From positions 1,736,001-1,800,000 of the forward strand of contig OZ241390.1 in assembly GCA_965200835.1 (NCBI GenBank): a stretch of 64,000 bases of DNA, in the 5' to 3' direction. Position numbers and translations under genes: made by a program. The stretch comes from JAPPFW01 sp965200835 (GTDB lineage Bacteria > Actinomycetota > Acidimicrobiia > Spongiisociales > Spongiisociaceae). Below the pieces are notes generated by a model. It was not told the origin of the DNA. It saw nothing but the letters and a program-made list of their open reading frames with translations, and did not search any database. The stretch's first letter is position 1. The number at the start of each line of letters is the position of its first letter. Shown here piece by piece: positions 8,656 to 15,941 of the stretch.

Positions 8656-9465
8656 ATGACGGTCGAGGTTGCGGTCATCCCCGCGGCGGGACGGGGCACC
8701 CGGATGCGTCCGGCTACCAACGCGGTTCCCAAAGCGTTACTCACGGTGGTGGACCGCCCCAGCATCCAATGGGTGGTGGAGGAGGCGGTGAGGTCCGGGG
8801 TCACCGAGGTGATCGTGGTAGTCGATCCGGACACCGGCGGGATGATCGAGCGGCACTTTGCCGACTTGCCCGACACGCGGGGGGCCACCGTTCGGTCGGT
8901 CGTCCAGCCCGAGGCCAGAGGTCTGGGCGACGCGGTTCTGACCAGCCGGGTGGCGGTGGGGAAGCGGCCGTTCTTCGTGCTCACAGCCGACGATTTGATC
9001 CGGCCGGGAGACTCAATTCTCGACCAGCTGGCCGGGGCCTCAGGACCGGGGAGTTCGGTGATTTGCGTACGCCGCCTGCCCCTTGAGATACTGCCGTCCA
9101 AGGGTGTGATAGCGATCGGACCGCAGGTCGAGGAGAGGGTCATTCGGGTTGCGGGGGCCGTGGAGAAGCCGACGGTTGCTGCCGCGCCATCCCGCCTGTG
9201 CATCCAGGGCCGCTACCTGTTCAGCCCCGACGTGTTCGAGGAGCTGGAACGGGTCGAACCCGGGTACGGCGGGGAGGTGCAGCTGACCGACGCGATCGAC
9301 GCCCTGGCTCGACGAGGCAGTTGCTTCGGCTACGTAACCGACACCCAGATCCTCGACATCGGCAATCCCATAGGCTTCCTGCGCGCCAACGCCGTCCTGG
9401 CGGCTGCCACTCCGGAATACGGTGATAGCTTGAGAGCGATCATGGCCGAACTGCTTGAGGAGTGA
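8656..9465 (+). CDS. galU: UTP-glucose-1-phosphate uridylyltransferase
   Basis: 269 residues. N-terminal signature GRGTRMRP at 12-19 with Lys26 in the AVPKALL segment; internal DDLIRPG and GRYLFSPDVFEEL match bacterial GalU. It makes UDP-glucose for envelope polysaccharides and glycolipids. Followed 12 bases later by moeA, as in mycobacteria and corynebacteria. Slightly short compared with the usual 290-300 residues, but ends naturally. Confidence 0.92.
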   Translation: MTVEVAVIPAAGRGTRMRPATNAVPKALLTVVDRPSIQWVVEEAVRSGVTEVIVVVDPDTGGMIERHFADLPDTRGATVRSVVQPEARGLGDAVLTSRVAVGKRPFFVLTADDLIRPGDSILDQLAGASGPGSSVICVRRLPLEILPSKGVIAIGPQVEERVIRVAGAVEKPTVAAAPSRLCIQGRYLFSPDVFEELERVEPGYGGEVQLTDAIDALARRGSCFGYVTDTQILDIGNPIGFLRANAVLAAATPEYGDSLRAIMAELLEE

Positions 9466-9477
9466 AGAGGAGTAGAC

Positions 9478-10710
9478 ATGCGCCCCCTTGCCGATGCCCA
9501 GAGAGATGTATTGAACTCGGTACGCCCGCTACCGGTTACCGACGTCCCGCTCGCCGAAGCCATGGGTCTCGGCCTGGCCAAGCCGGTCCGGGCTCCGCAC
9601 GATGTTCCCCCATTCACCAACTCGGCCATGGACGGATATGCGGTCAAGGGGGAGGATGTCATTTCTGCGCCGGTGACGCTGCGGTTGCTCGAGGATGTGC
9701 CGGCCGGCCACGTGGCGCGAGGCGCGGTGACGCAGGGTGCCGCGATCAAGATCATGACCGGTGCCCCCATGCCCCCCGGGGCCGACACGGTCGTGAAGGT
9801 GGAGGACACCGAACCTCTGCCTGACGGAGTGAGGATCCTGGCAGCCACGGCCCTGGGTACGGCGGTCCGGCCTGCGGGCGGTGATCTGGTGACGGGTCAG
9901 CCTGTCTTCGAGGTGGGCGAGCGCCTGAGTCCCCTACACATTGCGGTGCTGGCCTCCCTGGGCGTAACCCCCTCGGTCCGGCGCCGCCCGAGAGTGGCGG
10001 TGCTCTCGACCGGCGACGAGGTTCTGCCGCCCGACACCCAGCGCCTCGGACCTGGCCAGATCCGGGACACCAACCGGCCACTCCTGATCGGATTGCTGGA
10101 GCTCCTAGGGGCACAGGTGGTGGATCTGGGCATCGTGGGCGACGATGCCGCCGCCCTCCGGCAAGCCCTGGCGCGGGGTGCCGAGGAGACCGACATGCTG
10201 CTCACCTCGGGCGGGGTGTCGAAAGGCGAGTACGACCTGGTCAAGGCCGTACTGGCCGAGTTGGGCACCGTCGACTTCTGGCAGGTTGCCATACAGCCGG
10301 CCAAGCCGTTCGCCTTCGGCCACGTCGACGGGACCCCGCTGCTGGGCCTTCCGGGCAATCCAGTTTCGGTGATGGTGGCCTTCGAGCAGTTTGCCCGCCC
10401 CGCGTTATTGCACATGATGGGTTGCCAGGCGGTCTTTCGCCCCACCGCCCAGGCGATCGCCGCCGAGCGATGGCGGACAGATCCCGCCAAAGTGGTCTTC
10501 ACCAGGGTGATCGCCGAGACGCGGGACGGGGTGACACACGTGCGGAGCAGCGGAGCGCAGATGTCCAACGTGCTCTCCTCGATGGCTCGGGCGGACGCCT
10601 TTGCGGTGATACCGGTGGGCACCGGATACGTGGAGGTGGGAGATCCGGTGACGATCGAGCTTTTCCACGCGCTCGAAACCCGTTCGGTCCAGGACGTGCT
10701 CGGTGGGTGA
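9478..10710 (+). CDS. moeA: Molybdopterin molybdenumtransferase (MoeA / Glp-like)
   Basis: 410 residues with the MoeA order: N-terminal PFTNSAMDGYAV segment (about 42-53), the domain-II beta barrel, the MoCF/MogA-like fold with TGDEVLPP and TSGGVSKGEYD, and a C-terminal barrel. It inserts molybdate into adenylylated molybdopterin. In Corynebacteriales a MoeA paralogue in this galU-linked position is Glp, which binds FtsZ and the membrane receptor GlpR. The downstream membrane protein at 11441 makes that role possible here, but moaC in the same operon also fits a true cofactor role. Confidence 0.92.
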   Translation: MRPLADAQRDVLNSVRPLPVTDVPLAEAMGLGLAKPVRAPHDVPPFTNSAMDGYAVKGEDVISAPVTLRLLEDVPAGHVARGAVTQGAAIKIMTGAPMPPGADTVVKVEDTEPLPDGVRILAATALGTAVRPAGGDLVTGQPVFEVGERLSPLHIAVLASLGVTPSVRRRPRVAVLSTGDEVLPPDTQRLGPGQIRDTNRPLLIGLLELLGAQVVDLGIVGDDAAALRQALARGAEETDMLLTSGGVSKGEYDLVKAVLAELGTVDFWQVAIQPAKPFAFGHVDGTPLLGLPGNPVSVMVAFEQFARPALLHMMGCQAVFRPTAQAIAAERWRTDPAKVVFTRVIAETRDGVTHVRSSGAQMSNVLSSMARADAFAVIPVGTGYVEVGDPVTIELFHALETRSVQDVLGG

Positions 10711-11182
10711 TGGCTTGACCCATATCGACGATCGGGGCAGGGCCCGGATGGTCGATGTCGGTGACAAGCCCATCACGGATCGGAGAGCTGCCGCTGAGGC
10801 ACGACTGGTCGCATCCGAGGCCACCCTCGACCTGCTGTTCGACGGCCGGCTTCCCAAGGGTGACGCGATCGGCACTGCTCGCCTGGCGGGGATCATGGCC
10901 GCCAAGAAGACTTCCGAGCTGATACCGCTCTGCCATCCCTTACGCCTGGCCGATGTGACGGTCGACGTGGGGCGCCAAGCATCCGGCGCACACATCAGAA
11001 CTACGGTTCGCACCTCGGACCGGACCGGTGCCGAGATGGAGGCGATGACCGCGGCCTCCATCGCTGCGCTCACCCTATACGACATGGTCAAGGCAGTGGA
11101 ACGCGGAGTGTCTATCGAAGGCGTCCGTCTGTTGCGCAAGTCGGGCGGCCGGTCAGGATCGTGGTCGGCCAACTCAGGCTAA
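10703..11182 (+). CDS. moaC: Cyclic pyranopterin monophosphate synthase
   Basis: 159 residues. Converts the MoaA product to cyclic pyranopterin monophosphate in molybdopterin synthesis. The motif ELIPLCHPL carries catalytic residues, and MEAMTAAS-LYDMVKA is the second conserved block. The GTG at 10703 overlaps the moeA stop by eight bases, so the two are translated together. C-terminus ends in the usual RKSGGRSG. Confidence 0.93.
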   Translation: MGDGLTHIDDRGRARMVDVGDKPITDRRAAAEARLVASEATLDLLFDGRLPKGDAIGTARLAGIMAAKKTSELIPLCHPLRLADVTVDVGRQASGAHIRTTVRTSDRTGAEMEAMTAASIAALTLYDMVKAVERGVSIEGVRLLRKSGGRSGSWSANSG

Positions 11183-11440
11183 AGGTCACAACCGCCGCCA
11201 TAGCGTAAGCCATCCTCGGCGTCTCCGGCAGGGCGCGATGGAGGAAATACTCGGGCCACGGCTGGTGGTGAATGGGCAAAGGTAAGCCGTTCGGGTCACC
11301 GAAATGCAGGTCAGCGAACCGCCGGTGACCTCGTTGGCGTGGCGATTGATCCGCTTGCAAGGCTGCGAAAGACCTTGAAATGGTCTCTGAACTGGATAGG
11401 CTGGCTAGGCAGGTCGCGAAAAGAGTGGTGAGTCCCGACG
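11183..11440. other. Intergenic region after moaC
   Basis: About 258 bases with no convincing gene on either strand; open frames here have no coding character. The last 28 bases belong to a 31-base element that recurs imperfectly at 12461-12491. It directly precedes and includes the start of the small membrane protein gene. Confidence 0.35.
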
Positions 11441-11443
11441 ATG
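11413..11443 (+). repeat. Imperfect direct repeat, copy 1
   Basis: A 31-base stretch matches 12461-12491 at 25 positions. It covers the ribosome-binding and start region of the small membrane protein gene (ATG at 11441), including GAGTGGTG. It may be a duplicated leader. Confidence 0.4.
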
Positions 11444-11899
11444 GCGTTAGCGGTCTTTCTGATACTCGCAGGTATCTGGGCGATCTTTCTCCTCCCGCCG
11501 CTGTGGGCAGAGAGGCGCAGGTCGCGTCCGTCCCCGCGCCCTCTGGTGAGGCCGTTAGCGGACGAACCGGCGGCGACCGTAACGCCCATAACCGGTTCTA
11601 ACCCAGGTGGTCCGCCGCCCACCGTGACCATGGTGCAGCAACGCTTGGATCGGGATGTGGTTCTGGCCCGCCGCCGCCGGGTGGTGGCCGTTCTGGCGGG
11701 GAGCGCGATCGTCACTCTCCTAGTGGCCATCCTATGGGTGGGTGTGTGGTCTTTCGCTCTACATGTGGCGGTGGACGCTCTGCTGATCACCTACCTGGTG
11801 ACCTTGCGGAACATCGTGAAAGCGCGGGAGGCGCCCACACCCCCGGTTGCCATGCCTAGTGCCGCTCGCGAGAGGCCTCGGGTATACCGGGTCGGATAA
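11441..11899 (+). CDS. Small membrane protein, GlpR/SepX-like
   Basis: 152 residues. One hydrophobic segment at 3-22 (ending LLPPLW followed by a basic RRRSRP run), a Pro-rich linker of about 45 residues, then a very basic RRRR patch and two hydrophobic segments at about 81-102 and 103-124. This topology, the LLPP-(x)-RRR start and the position after galU-moeA resemble the actinobacterial GlpR/SepX family of divisome membrane proteins, where GlpR anchors the MoeA-like Glp at the septum. Similarity is judged by eye; the assignment is an inference. Confidence 0.6.
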   Translation: MALAVFLILAGIWAIFLLPPLWAERRRSRPSPRPLVRPLADEPAATVTPITGSNPGGPPPTVTMVQQRLDRDVVLARRRRVVAVLAGSAIVTLLVAILWVGVWSFALHVAVDALLITYLVTLRNIVKAREAPTPPVAMPSAARERPRVYRVG

Positions 11900-12328
11900 T
11901 CGGATCGAGAGGGTGACTCGGCCCTGGTCGTTCTCTCCAAAAGCGGCACAGGATTTCGCTCCGGCTCACGGCCCGCCAACTCTAGCCCTACTACCGAAAC
12001 TGATGGATTACACACCATGGGCGCGTGTGGTCGGAATCGTCCCGTACGCAAGGCGGTTTGTTGGTTTTCCCCACTCGTACGCACACGATCAGCGGTCTCA
12101 GCAATGGTGAGGTCTATCAGGAGAGGGTTCGTGCGCTCACCGGGTCGGTAACGGCCCCTGGGTCAGAAGTGGTGTCGCGACACCTACAGCACCAGCGCCG
12201 TCGCCGGGAGGCGGTAGTCCCGGAGGCGGTGATACGTGAGGCGGCAGAAGGTAGCTATCTGTGCTCTAGTTACCGACTCATCGGGGCGGAACATTCGGCC
12301 TGGCTTCCTAGTCGGCCTTCGACGCATA

Positions 12329-12363
12329 GGATCCGCACGTTCCCCCCGGGCATGTGCGGATCC
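12329..12363 (+). terminator. Perfect 10-bp inverted repeat
   Basis: GGATCCGCAC at 12329-12338 and GTGCGGATCC at 12354-12363 form a 10-bp stem with a 15-base loop that includes CCCCCCGGG. No T-tract follows. It could end a transcript from the upstream region or be a structured leader; orientation cannot be decided. Confidence 0.4.
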
Positions 12364-12460
12364 AATGCAAGGTCCGTGGGCGCACTCCGCCCTAGGTCAC
12401 TGTCTTGCTCGGAGGTCAGTCCTCGCCGTGTCCCTTGGGGCTGTCTAGCCTGACAGGCCG

Positions 12461-12491
12461 TGGCGAAACGAGTGGTGGATTCCGAAGATGG
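12461..12491 (+). repeat. Imperfect direct repeat, copy 2
   Basis: Matches 11413-11443 at 25 of 31 positions, with partial similarity continuing upstream (AGG before both). No gene starts at this copy. It lies 62 bases before the translin-like gene. Confidence 0.4.
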
Positions 12492-12552
12492 GCGATCGGC
12501 AGTCGTGCCTATACCCCTGGCATCCGGGTGATCCTGGGCGGCGTTAGATGTA

Positions 12553-13200
12553 ATGGATCGCGTTGATCCGATCGAGCCGGTGACCGTACCCGATCTCAGC
12601 CCGATCGAGGCTGCCGCGCGCTCCGAGCTGGATCCCAAACACGCCGCTCGGGAGATCGCCATTGCCAACGGCCGCAGGATCATTCGTTGCTCCGCCAAGG
12701 CCATCCGGGCCGGGCACCGCGATGAGACGGTCGAGGCGGCCACCTTGCTGGAGGACGCCCGGATGCTGCTCGACCAGTCGACCGCCGCGCTGGCCGGTCA
12801 GCACGGCATCAACATCGGGATCCTCGACGATGCCGCCAAGGAGTACGCCGAGGCCTGCCTGTTTCTGGCACTGGCGAGCGGGGCCGAGCTTCCCACCGCT
12901 GCAGACCTGGGGATGACCATGGTCCCCTATCTGAACGGGCTGGGCGAGGCGGTAGGGGAGCTCCGGCGCCGCCTGCTCGACCGGCTCAGGCGGGAGGATC
13001 TGCCCGAGGCGGAGCGGTTGCTGGCGGTCATGGACGAGATAGTGGATCTGCTGGCATCGCTGGATTACCCGGACGCCGTGACCCGAGGCCTGAGGCGCAC
13101 CACAGATGTGGCCCGCAGCCTGACCGAGCGAAGTCGGGCCGACCTCACGTCGACCCTGGTAGCCGACCGCCTACGCCGCGACCTCGAACGAGCAAGATGA
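12553..13200 (+). CDS. Translin family RNA/DNA-binding protein
   Basis: 215 residues, predicted all-helical. Matches the archaeal translin-like pattern: IIRCSAKAIRAGHR (about 43-56), the EYAEA segment with Glu97 and Glu100 (the Glu pair used as metal ligands in nuclease-active Trax), YLNGLGEAVGELRRRLLD (126-143), and the diagnostic C-terminal run LDYP (170-173), GLRR (179-182), DVARSLTERSRADLT (185-199). Translin and Trax form hollow octamers that bind or cut RNA. The family is best known in archaea and eukaryotes. No partner gene is adjacent. The ATG at 12553 is the first in frame. Confidence 0.75.
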   Translation: MDRVDPIEPVTVPDLSPIEAAARSELDPKHAAREIAIANGRRIIRCSAKAIRAGHRDETVEAATLLEDARMLLDQSTAALAGQHGINIGILDDAAKEYAEACLFLALASGAELPTAADLGMTMVPYLNGLGEAVGELRRRLLDRLRREDLPEAERLLAVMDEIVDLLASLDYPDAVTRGLRRTTDVARSLTERSRADLTSTLVADRLRRDLERAR

Positions 13201-13242
13201 CGTAGCGAAACGTTTGGTTTCAGAGAAGTCATTGTAGGTACT

Positions 13243-13268
13243 GTGTGTAGTACAACAGGACTACACAC
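13243..13268 (+). promoter_or_regulatory. 9-bp inverted repeat upstream of a small gene
   Basis: GTGTGTAGT at 13243-13251 and ACTACACAC at 13260-13268 form a perfect inverted repeat with an 8-base spacer. It is centred about 40 bases before the ATG at 13297 and lies in a relatively AT-rich gap, as expected for an operator or a leader hairpin. Confidence 0.45.
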
Positions 13269-13296
13269 ACGGGTGAACAACCTAGGGAGACGACGT

Positions 13297-13553
13297 ATGG
13301 CAGCTGTGAAAGGTACCGAACGCTGCGAAATCAGCTGTGCTTCGTCGAAGTTGTACGTGCCGACGGTGCTCGACGGGATTGCCTCAGTGTTTGACCTCTT
13401 CGGTGTTCACGCCCCAAGTACTACCCCCACACTTCCCACTCTTCGGCCAAGACCCAACCGGACGCAGTGACCCAGGCGTGGGCAGACCTCGGTAACAGGA
13501 TGCGCAAAGTGATGGGCTATCCAGTAGCGGAGCCGAGCGATGGGAGGAAATGA
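13297..13553 (+). pseudogene. Small gene of unknown function, probably split by a frameshift
   Basis: From the ATG at 13297 (after AGGGAG) 57 codons read to a TGA at 13468-13470; the part up to VLDGIASVFDLFGV looks like real protein, after which it becomes Pro/Thr-rich. A second frame, open from 13395, reads YYPHTSHSSAKTQPD and then AWADLGNRMRKVMGYP, ending at TGA 13551-13553, and also looks coding. One base change near 13400-13412 would join them into a protein of about 85 residues. Alternatively a 28-codon GTG frame at 13467 overlaps the first stop by four bases. I do not recognise the family. Confidence 0.4.
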
Positions 13554-13595
13554 GGGCAAGCCGGTAGTCCAGCGAGGCATTACACTATGCATCTC

Positions 13596-13672
13596 GGGGC
13601 TGTAGCTCAGTCAGGCAGAGCACCTCGTTCGCAACGAGGGGGCCAGGGGTTCAAATCCCCTCAGCTCCACCA
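13596..13672 (+). tRNA. tRNA-Ala (anticodon CGC)
   Basis: Full cloverleaf: acceptor GGGGCTG/CAGCTCC, D stem GCTC/GAGC, anticodon stem CCTCG/CGAGG with loop TTCGCAA (anticodon CGC, codon GCG), T stem AGGGG/CCCCT with TTCAAAT loop, discriminator A, and an encoded CCA at 13670-13672. Confidence 0.95.
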
Positions 13673-13723
13673 CCTTGCTTTGGGTCGGACGGTGGTGAAC
13701 CGTTAGGGCGGGAGAGCGGTCGG

Positions 13724-14041
13724 CTAGCGTCCCTCAGCCACCAGGGCGGGGTTGTAGGGCTCGATCATGATGCACTCGCCCGGGCACTCTTCTGCCGACT
13801 CGATAACGTCTTCGATCAGGCTGTCGGGAACTCTGGCCACCCCCCTCGAACCTTCTGGTCCGTGACCGTTTCCCCCTCCATCGTCGAACACCATGGTCGA
13901 GCCGAAGTAGCGGGACTCTTCCTTGACCACCCACAGTCCGTCATCGCGACCTTCGAATACATCCGGTGCGATCTCTTCGCATATTCCATCGCCGGTGCAT
14001 AGGTCCTGGTCGATCCAGACCATCATCTTGTAGTCGGCCAT
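13724..14041 (-). CDS. Ferredoxin, CxxDxxC type
   Basis: 105 residues, small acidic electron carrier. Cys15, Asp18 and Cys21 form a C-x2-D-x2-C cluster motif, and Cys86-Pro starts the second half. Asp in place of the second Cys is typical of actinobacterial [3Fe-4S] ferredoxins that serve cytochromes P450, or of [4Fe-4S] clusters with an Asp ligand. A glycine-rich insert (FDDGGGNGHGPEG) separates the halves. The ATG at 14041 follows AAGGAG; the longer frame upstream is not conserved-looking. A P450 stump exists at 61165, but no intact P450 is in the window. Confidence 0.85.
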   Translation of the reverse strand: MADYKMMVWIDQDLCTGDGICEEIAPDVFEGRDDGLWVVKEESRYFGSTMVFDDGGGNGHGPEGSRGVARVPDSLIEDVIESAEECPGECIMIEPYNPALVAEGR

Positions 14042-14153
14042 CTCCCTCGACTCCTTCGGCTCCTGGGTGCCCATTATGCCCTGCGGGCCATGCCGATACA
14101 CAATCTACCGGTACCGGTAGCGTAAGGGCGGGATTCACTCGGGAGGCTAACAG

Positions 14154-14825
14154 GTGCGGATCGTCAGGATGGGTGACATCTTGCGCTCCCCGTACGCCCG
14201 CGCAGTCCTGGCTCGGATACCCGGTCTCCTGTCCGGGATCCTGCTGTTCGGGGTCGGGATCGGACTCAAGCTCCGGGCCGGTCTGGGGCTGTCGCCCTGG
14301 GACGCCTTCCACCAGGGCGTGGCCTCTCACCTCCCGCTCTCGATCGGAGCGGTAACCATCCTGGTGAGTGGCCTGGTCCTGCTGGCCTGGATCCCGCTGC
14401 GGCAACGCCCGGGCGCAGGGACCCTGCTCAATGCCATCCTGGTGGGCATCATCATCGACCTGACGTTGCGGGTGGTGGGCGAGAGCGAACTGTTGGTGGT
14501 GCGTTGGGCGTACCTGCTGGGGTCGATCGGGTTGATCGGTTTCGGATCCGGCCTCTACATCGGGGCCCGCCTCGGGCCTGGTCCGAGGGACGGGGTGATG
14601 ATGGGCCTAGCCGCCAGGGGGTTGTCCATCCGCCTGGCCAGGTTCCTCATCGAGGGAACGGTGCTGGTGGCCGGATGGTTACTGGGAGGGGTGGTCGGCA
14701 TCGGAACGGTGGTGTTCGCCGTCCTGATCGGGCCGTTGGTGCAGTTCTTCGTACGAAGGTTCGACCGGGGACCGATCAGGGTGCAGGGGCCGGGGACGAC
14801 CCGGACCGCCCGGAGATCTGCTTAG
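14154..14825 (+). CDS. YczE/YyaS/YitT-family integral membrane protein
   Basis: 223 residues with five or six hydrophobic segments. The pattern GIGLKLRAGLGLSPWDAFHQG (about 36-56), then FGSGLYIGARLGPGPRDGVMMGL, is the duplicated signature of YczE-type membrane proteins. GTG start at 14154 after GGAGG with a 7-base spacer. Function unknown in the family; some members lie next to transcription factors or transporters. Followed by the kinase-like gene 52 bases downstream. Confidence 0.8.
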   Translation: MRIVRMGDILRSPYARAVLARIPGLLSGILLFGVGIGLKLRAGLGLSPWDAFHQGVASHLPLSIGAVTILVSGLVLLAWIPLRQRPGAGTLLNAILVGIIIDLTLRVVGESELLVVRWAYLLGSIGLIGFGSGLYIGARLGPGPRDGVMMGLAARGLSIRLARFLIEGTVLVAGWLLGGVVGIGTVVFAVLIGPLVQFFVRRFDRGPIRVQGPGTTRTARRSA

Positions 14826-14877
14826 ACCTCGCGGGATCGAGCGGGGCGGGTCGCCGGAAGCCAGAAGGAGCTGGGCA

Positions 14878-15891
14878 GTGCCGGTAGCAGAAATCGAGGA
14901 TCAGCAGGTGACCGCCTGGATGGTCGCCCACATCGAGGAAGCCGAGCCTCCCTTCACCTTCCAGCCCATTCCGGGTGGCAACTCCAACCTCACCTACCGG
15001 GTGAGAGACGGGGCAGGAACCAGCTTCGCGCTGCGAAGGCCGCCACTCAGCCAGGTCGTAGCCAGCGCCCATGACATGGTCAGGGAATACCGGGTGATCT
15101 CCGCGCTACAGGACACGGGTGTGCCGGTGCCGAAGTTGCTGGGCCTCTGCACCGACCCGGAAGTGAACGGCGTGCCCTTCTACGTAATGCGTTTCGTCGA
15201 AGGCGTGGTCCTCCATGATCGAGAGTCGGGCGCCTCGATACCGGAGGCCGAACGCAACGCGGTGGCGCGGTCGGTGGTCGAGGGTCTCGCGAGCCTGCAC
15301 GCGCTGGAACCCCACGAGATAGGACTTGGAAGTCTGGGCCGCCCCGATGGTTACCTGAAGCGCCAGCTGTACGGCTGGTCGCGCCAGCTGGCGGGATCGA
15401 AGCGGCAGCTGGCGGCGCTGGAGGCGGCCCCAGTCCTGCTGGAGGCCCGGATTCCTCCGCAGGTACGAACTTGCGTGGTCCACGGTGACTACCGGCTGGG
15501 CAATCTGATCGTGGGCGGAGGGCAGGTCCGGGCAGTGGTGGATTGGGAACTCTGCACCCTGGGTGATCCGCTGGCCGACCTCGGGTATCTCGCCAACGAC
15601 TGGATAGCTCCCGATGAACGGATGCTGTGGCGGTCCTCGGCCATCCAGAACGGTGGCTTCCCGAGCCGCCAGGAAATGGTGGACCGCTACGCCCGCCTCA
15701 GTGGTGCTGACGTGTCTGCGCTGGGCTATTACCAGGCTTTCCAGTGGTGGCGCCTGGCCGCCATTCTCGAAGGGGTTCTCACGCGCTATCTCGATGGATC
15801 GATGCCCAACCTGGCGGGGGTCGACCTGGGGGAGATGGGGCGTTCGGTGGAACGGCTGGCGAACCGGGCGGTTGAGCAGCTGGAGTCCTGA
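14878..15891 (+). CDS. Aminoglycoside-phosphotransferase-like kinase (acyl-CoA dehydrogenase-associated type)
   Basis: 337 residues of the APH/choline-kinase fold. Nucleotide-binding region begins GGNSNLTYRV (about 33-42); catalytic HGDYRLGNL starts at His202, and the metal-binding DWELCTLGDPLADLGY starts at Asp222. This subfamily, with RPDGYLKRQLYGW-like segments, is usually linked to acyl-CoA dehydrogenases and CoA-ester breakdown rather than drug resistance. GTG start after AAGGAG. No acyl-CoA dehydrogenase is adjacent here. Confidence 0.87.
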   Translation: MPVAEIEDQQVTAWMVAHIEEAEPPFTFQPIPGGNSNLTYRVRDGAGTSFALRRPPLSQVVASAHDMVREYRVISALQDTGVPVPKLLGLCTDPEVNGVPFYVMRFVEGVVLHDRESGASIPEAERNAVARSVVEGLASLHALEPHEIGLGSLGRPDGYLKRQLYGWSRQLAGSKRQLAALEAAPVLLEARIPPQVRTCVVHGDYRLGNLIVGGGQVRAVVDWELCTLGDPLADLGYLANDWIAPDERMLWRSSAIQNGGFPSRQEMVDRYARLSGADVSALGYYQAFQWWRLAAILEGVLTRYLDGSMPNLAGVDLGEMGRSVERLANRAVEQLES

Positions 15892-15941
15892 TCGGCGAAG
15901 GGATCCAATCCGGTCCGGCCTACGCTCGCTAACCTGCTCCG

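Larger units (their letters stand above)
11900..12552. other. Long intergenic region with degraded coding traces
   Basis: About 650 bases without an intact gene. The plus-strand frame through 12073-12138 reads THTISGLSNGEVYQERVRA, which looks like the end of a fibronectin type III module, but flanking sequence does not continue the domain. A perfect hairpin lies at 12329-12363 and a repeat of the 11413 element at 12461-12491. I read it as a decayed gene plus regulatory sequence. Confidence 0.4.

Noticed and set aside
12025..12453. A 142-codon gene in the gap after the GlpR-like gene
   Set aside because: Only about 20 residues resemble a known fold; the rest is Arg/Ser/Pro-rich shadow-like sequence, and a perfect hairpin lies within it.
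14878..15891. Aminoglycoside resistance gene
   Set aside because: The kinase has the APH fold, but its sequence pattern is that of the acyl-CoA dehydrogenase-associated subfamily, which is not linked to resistance.
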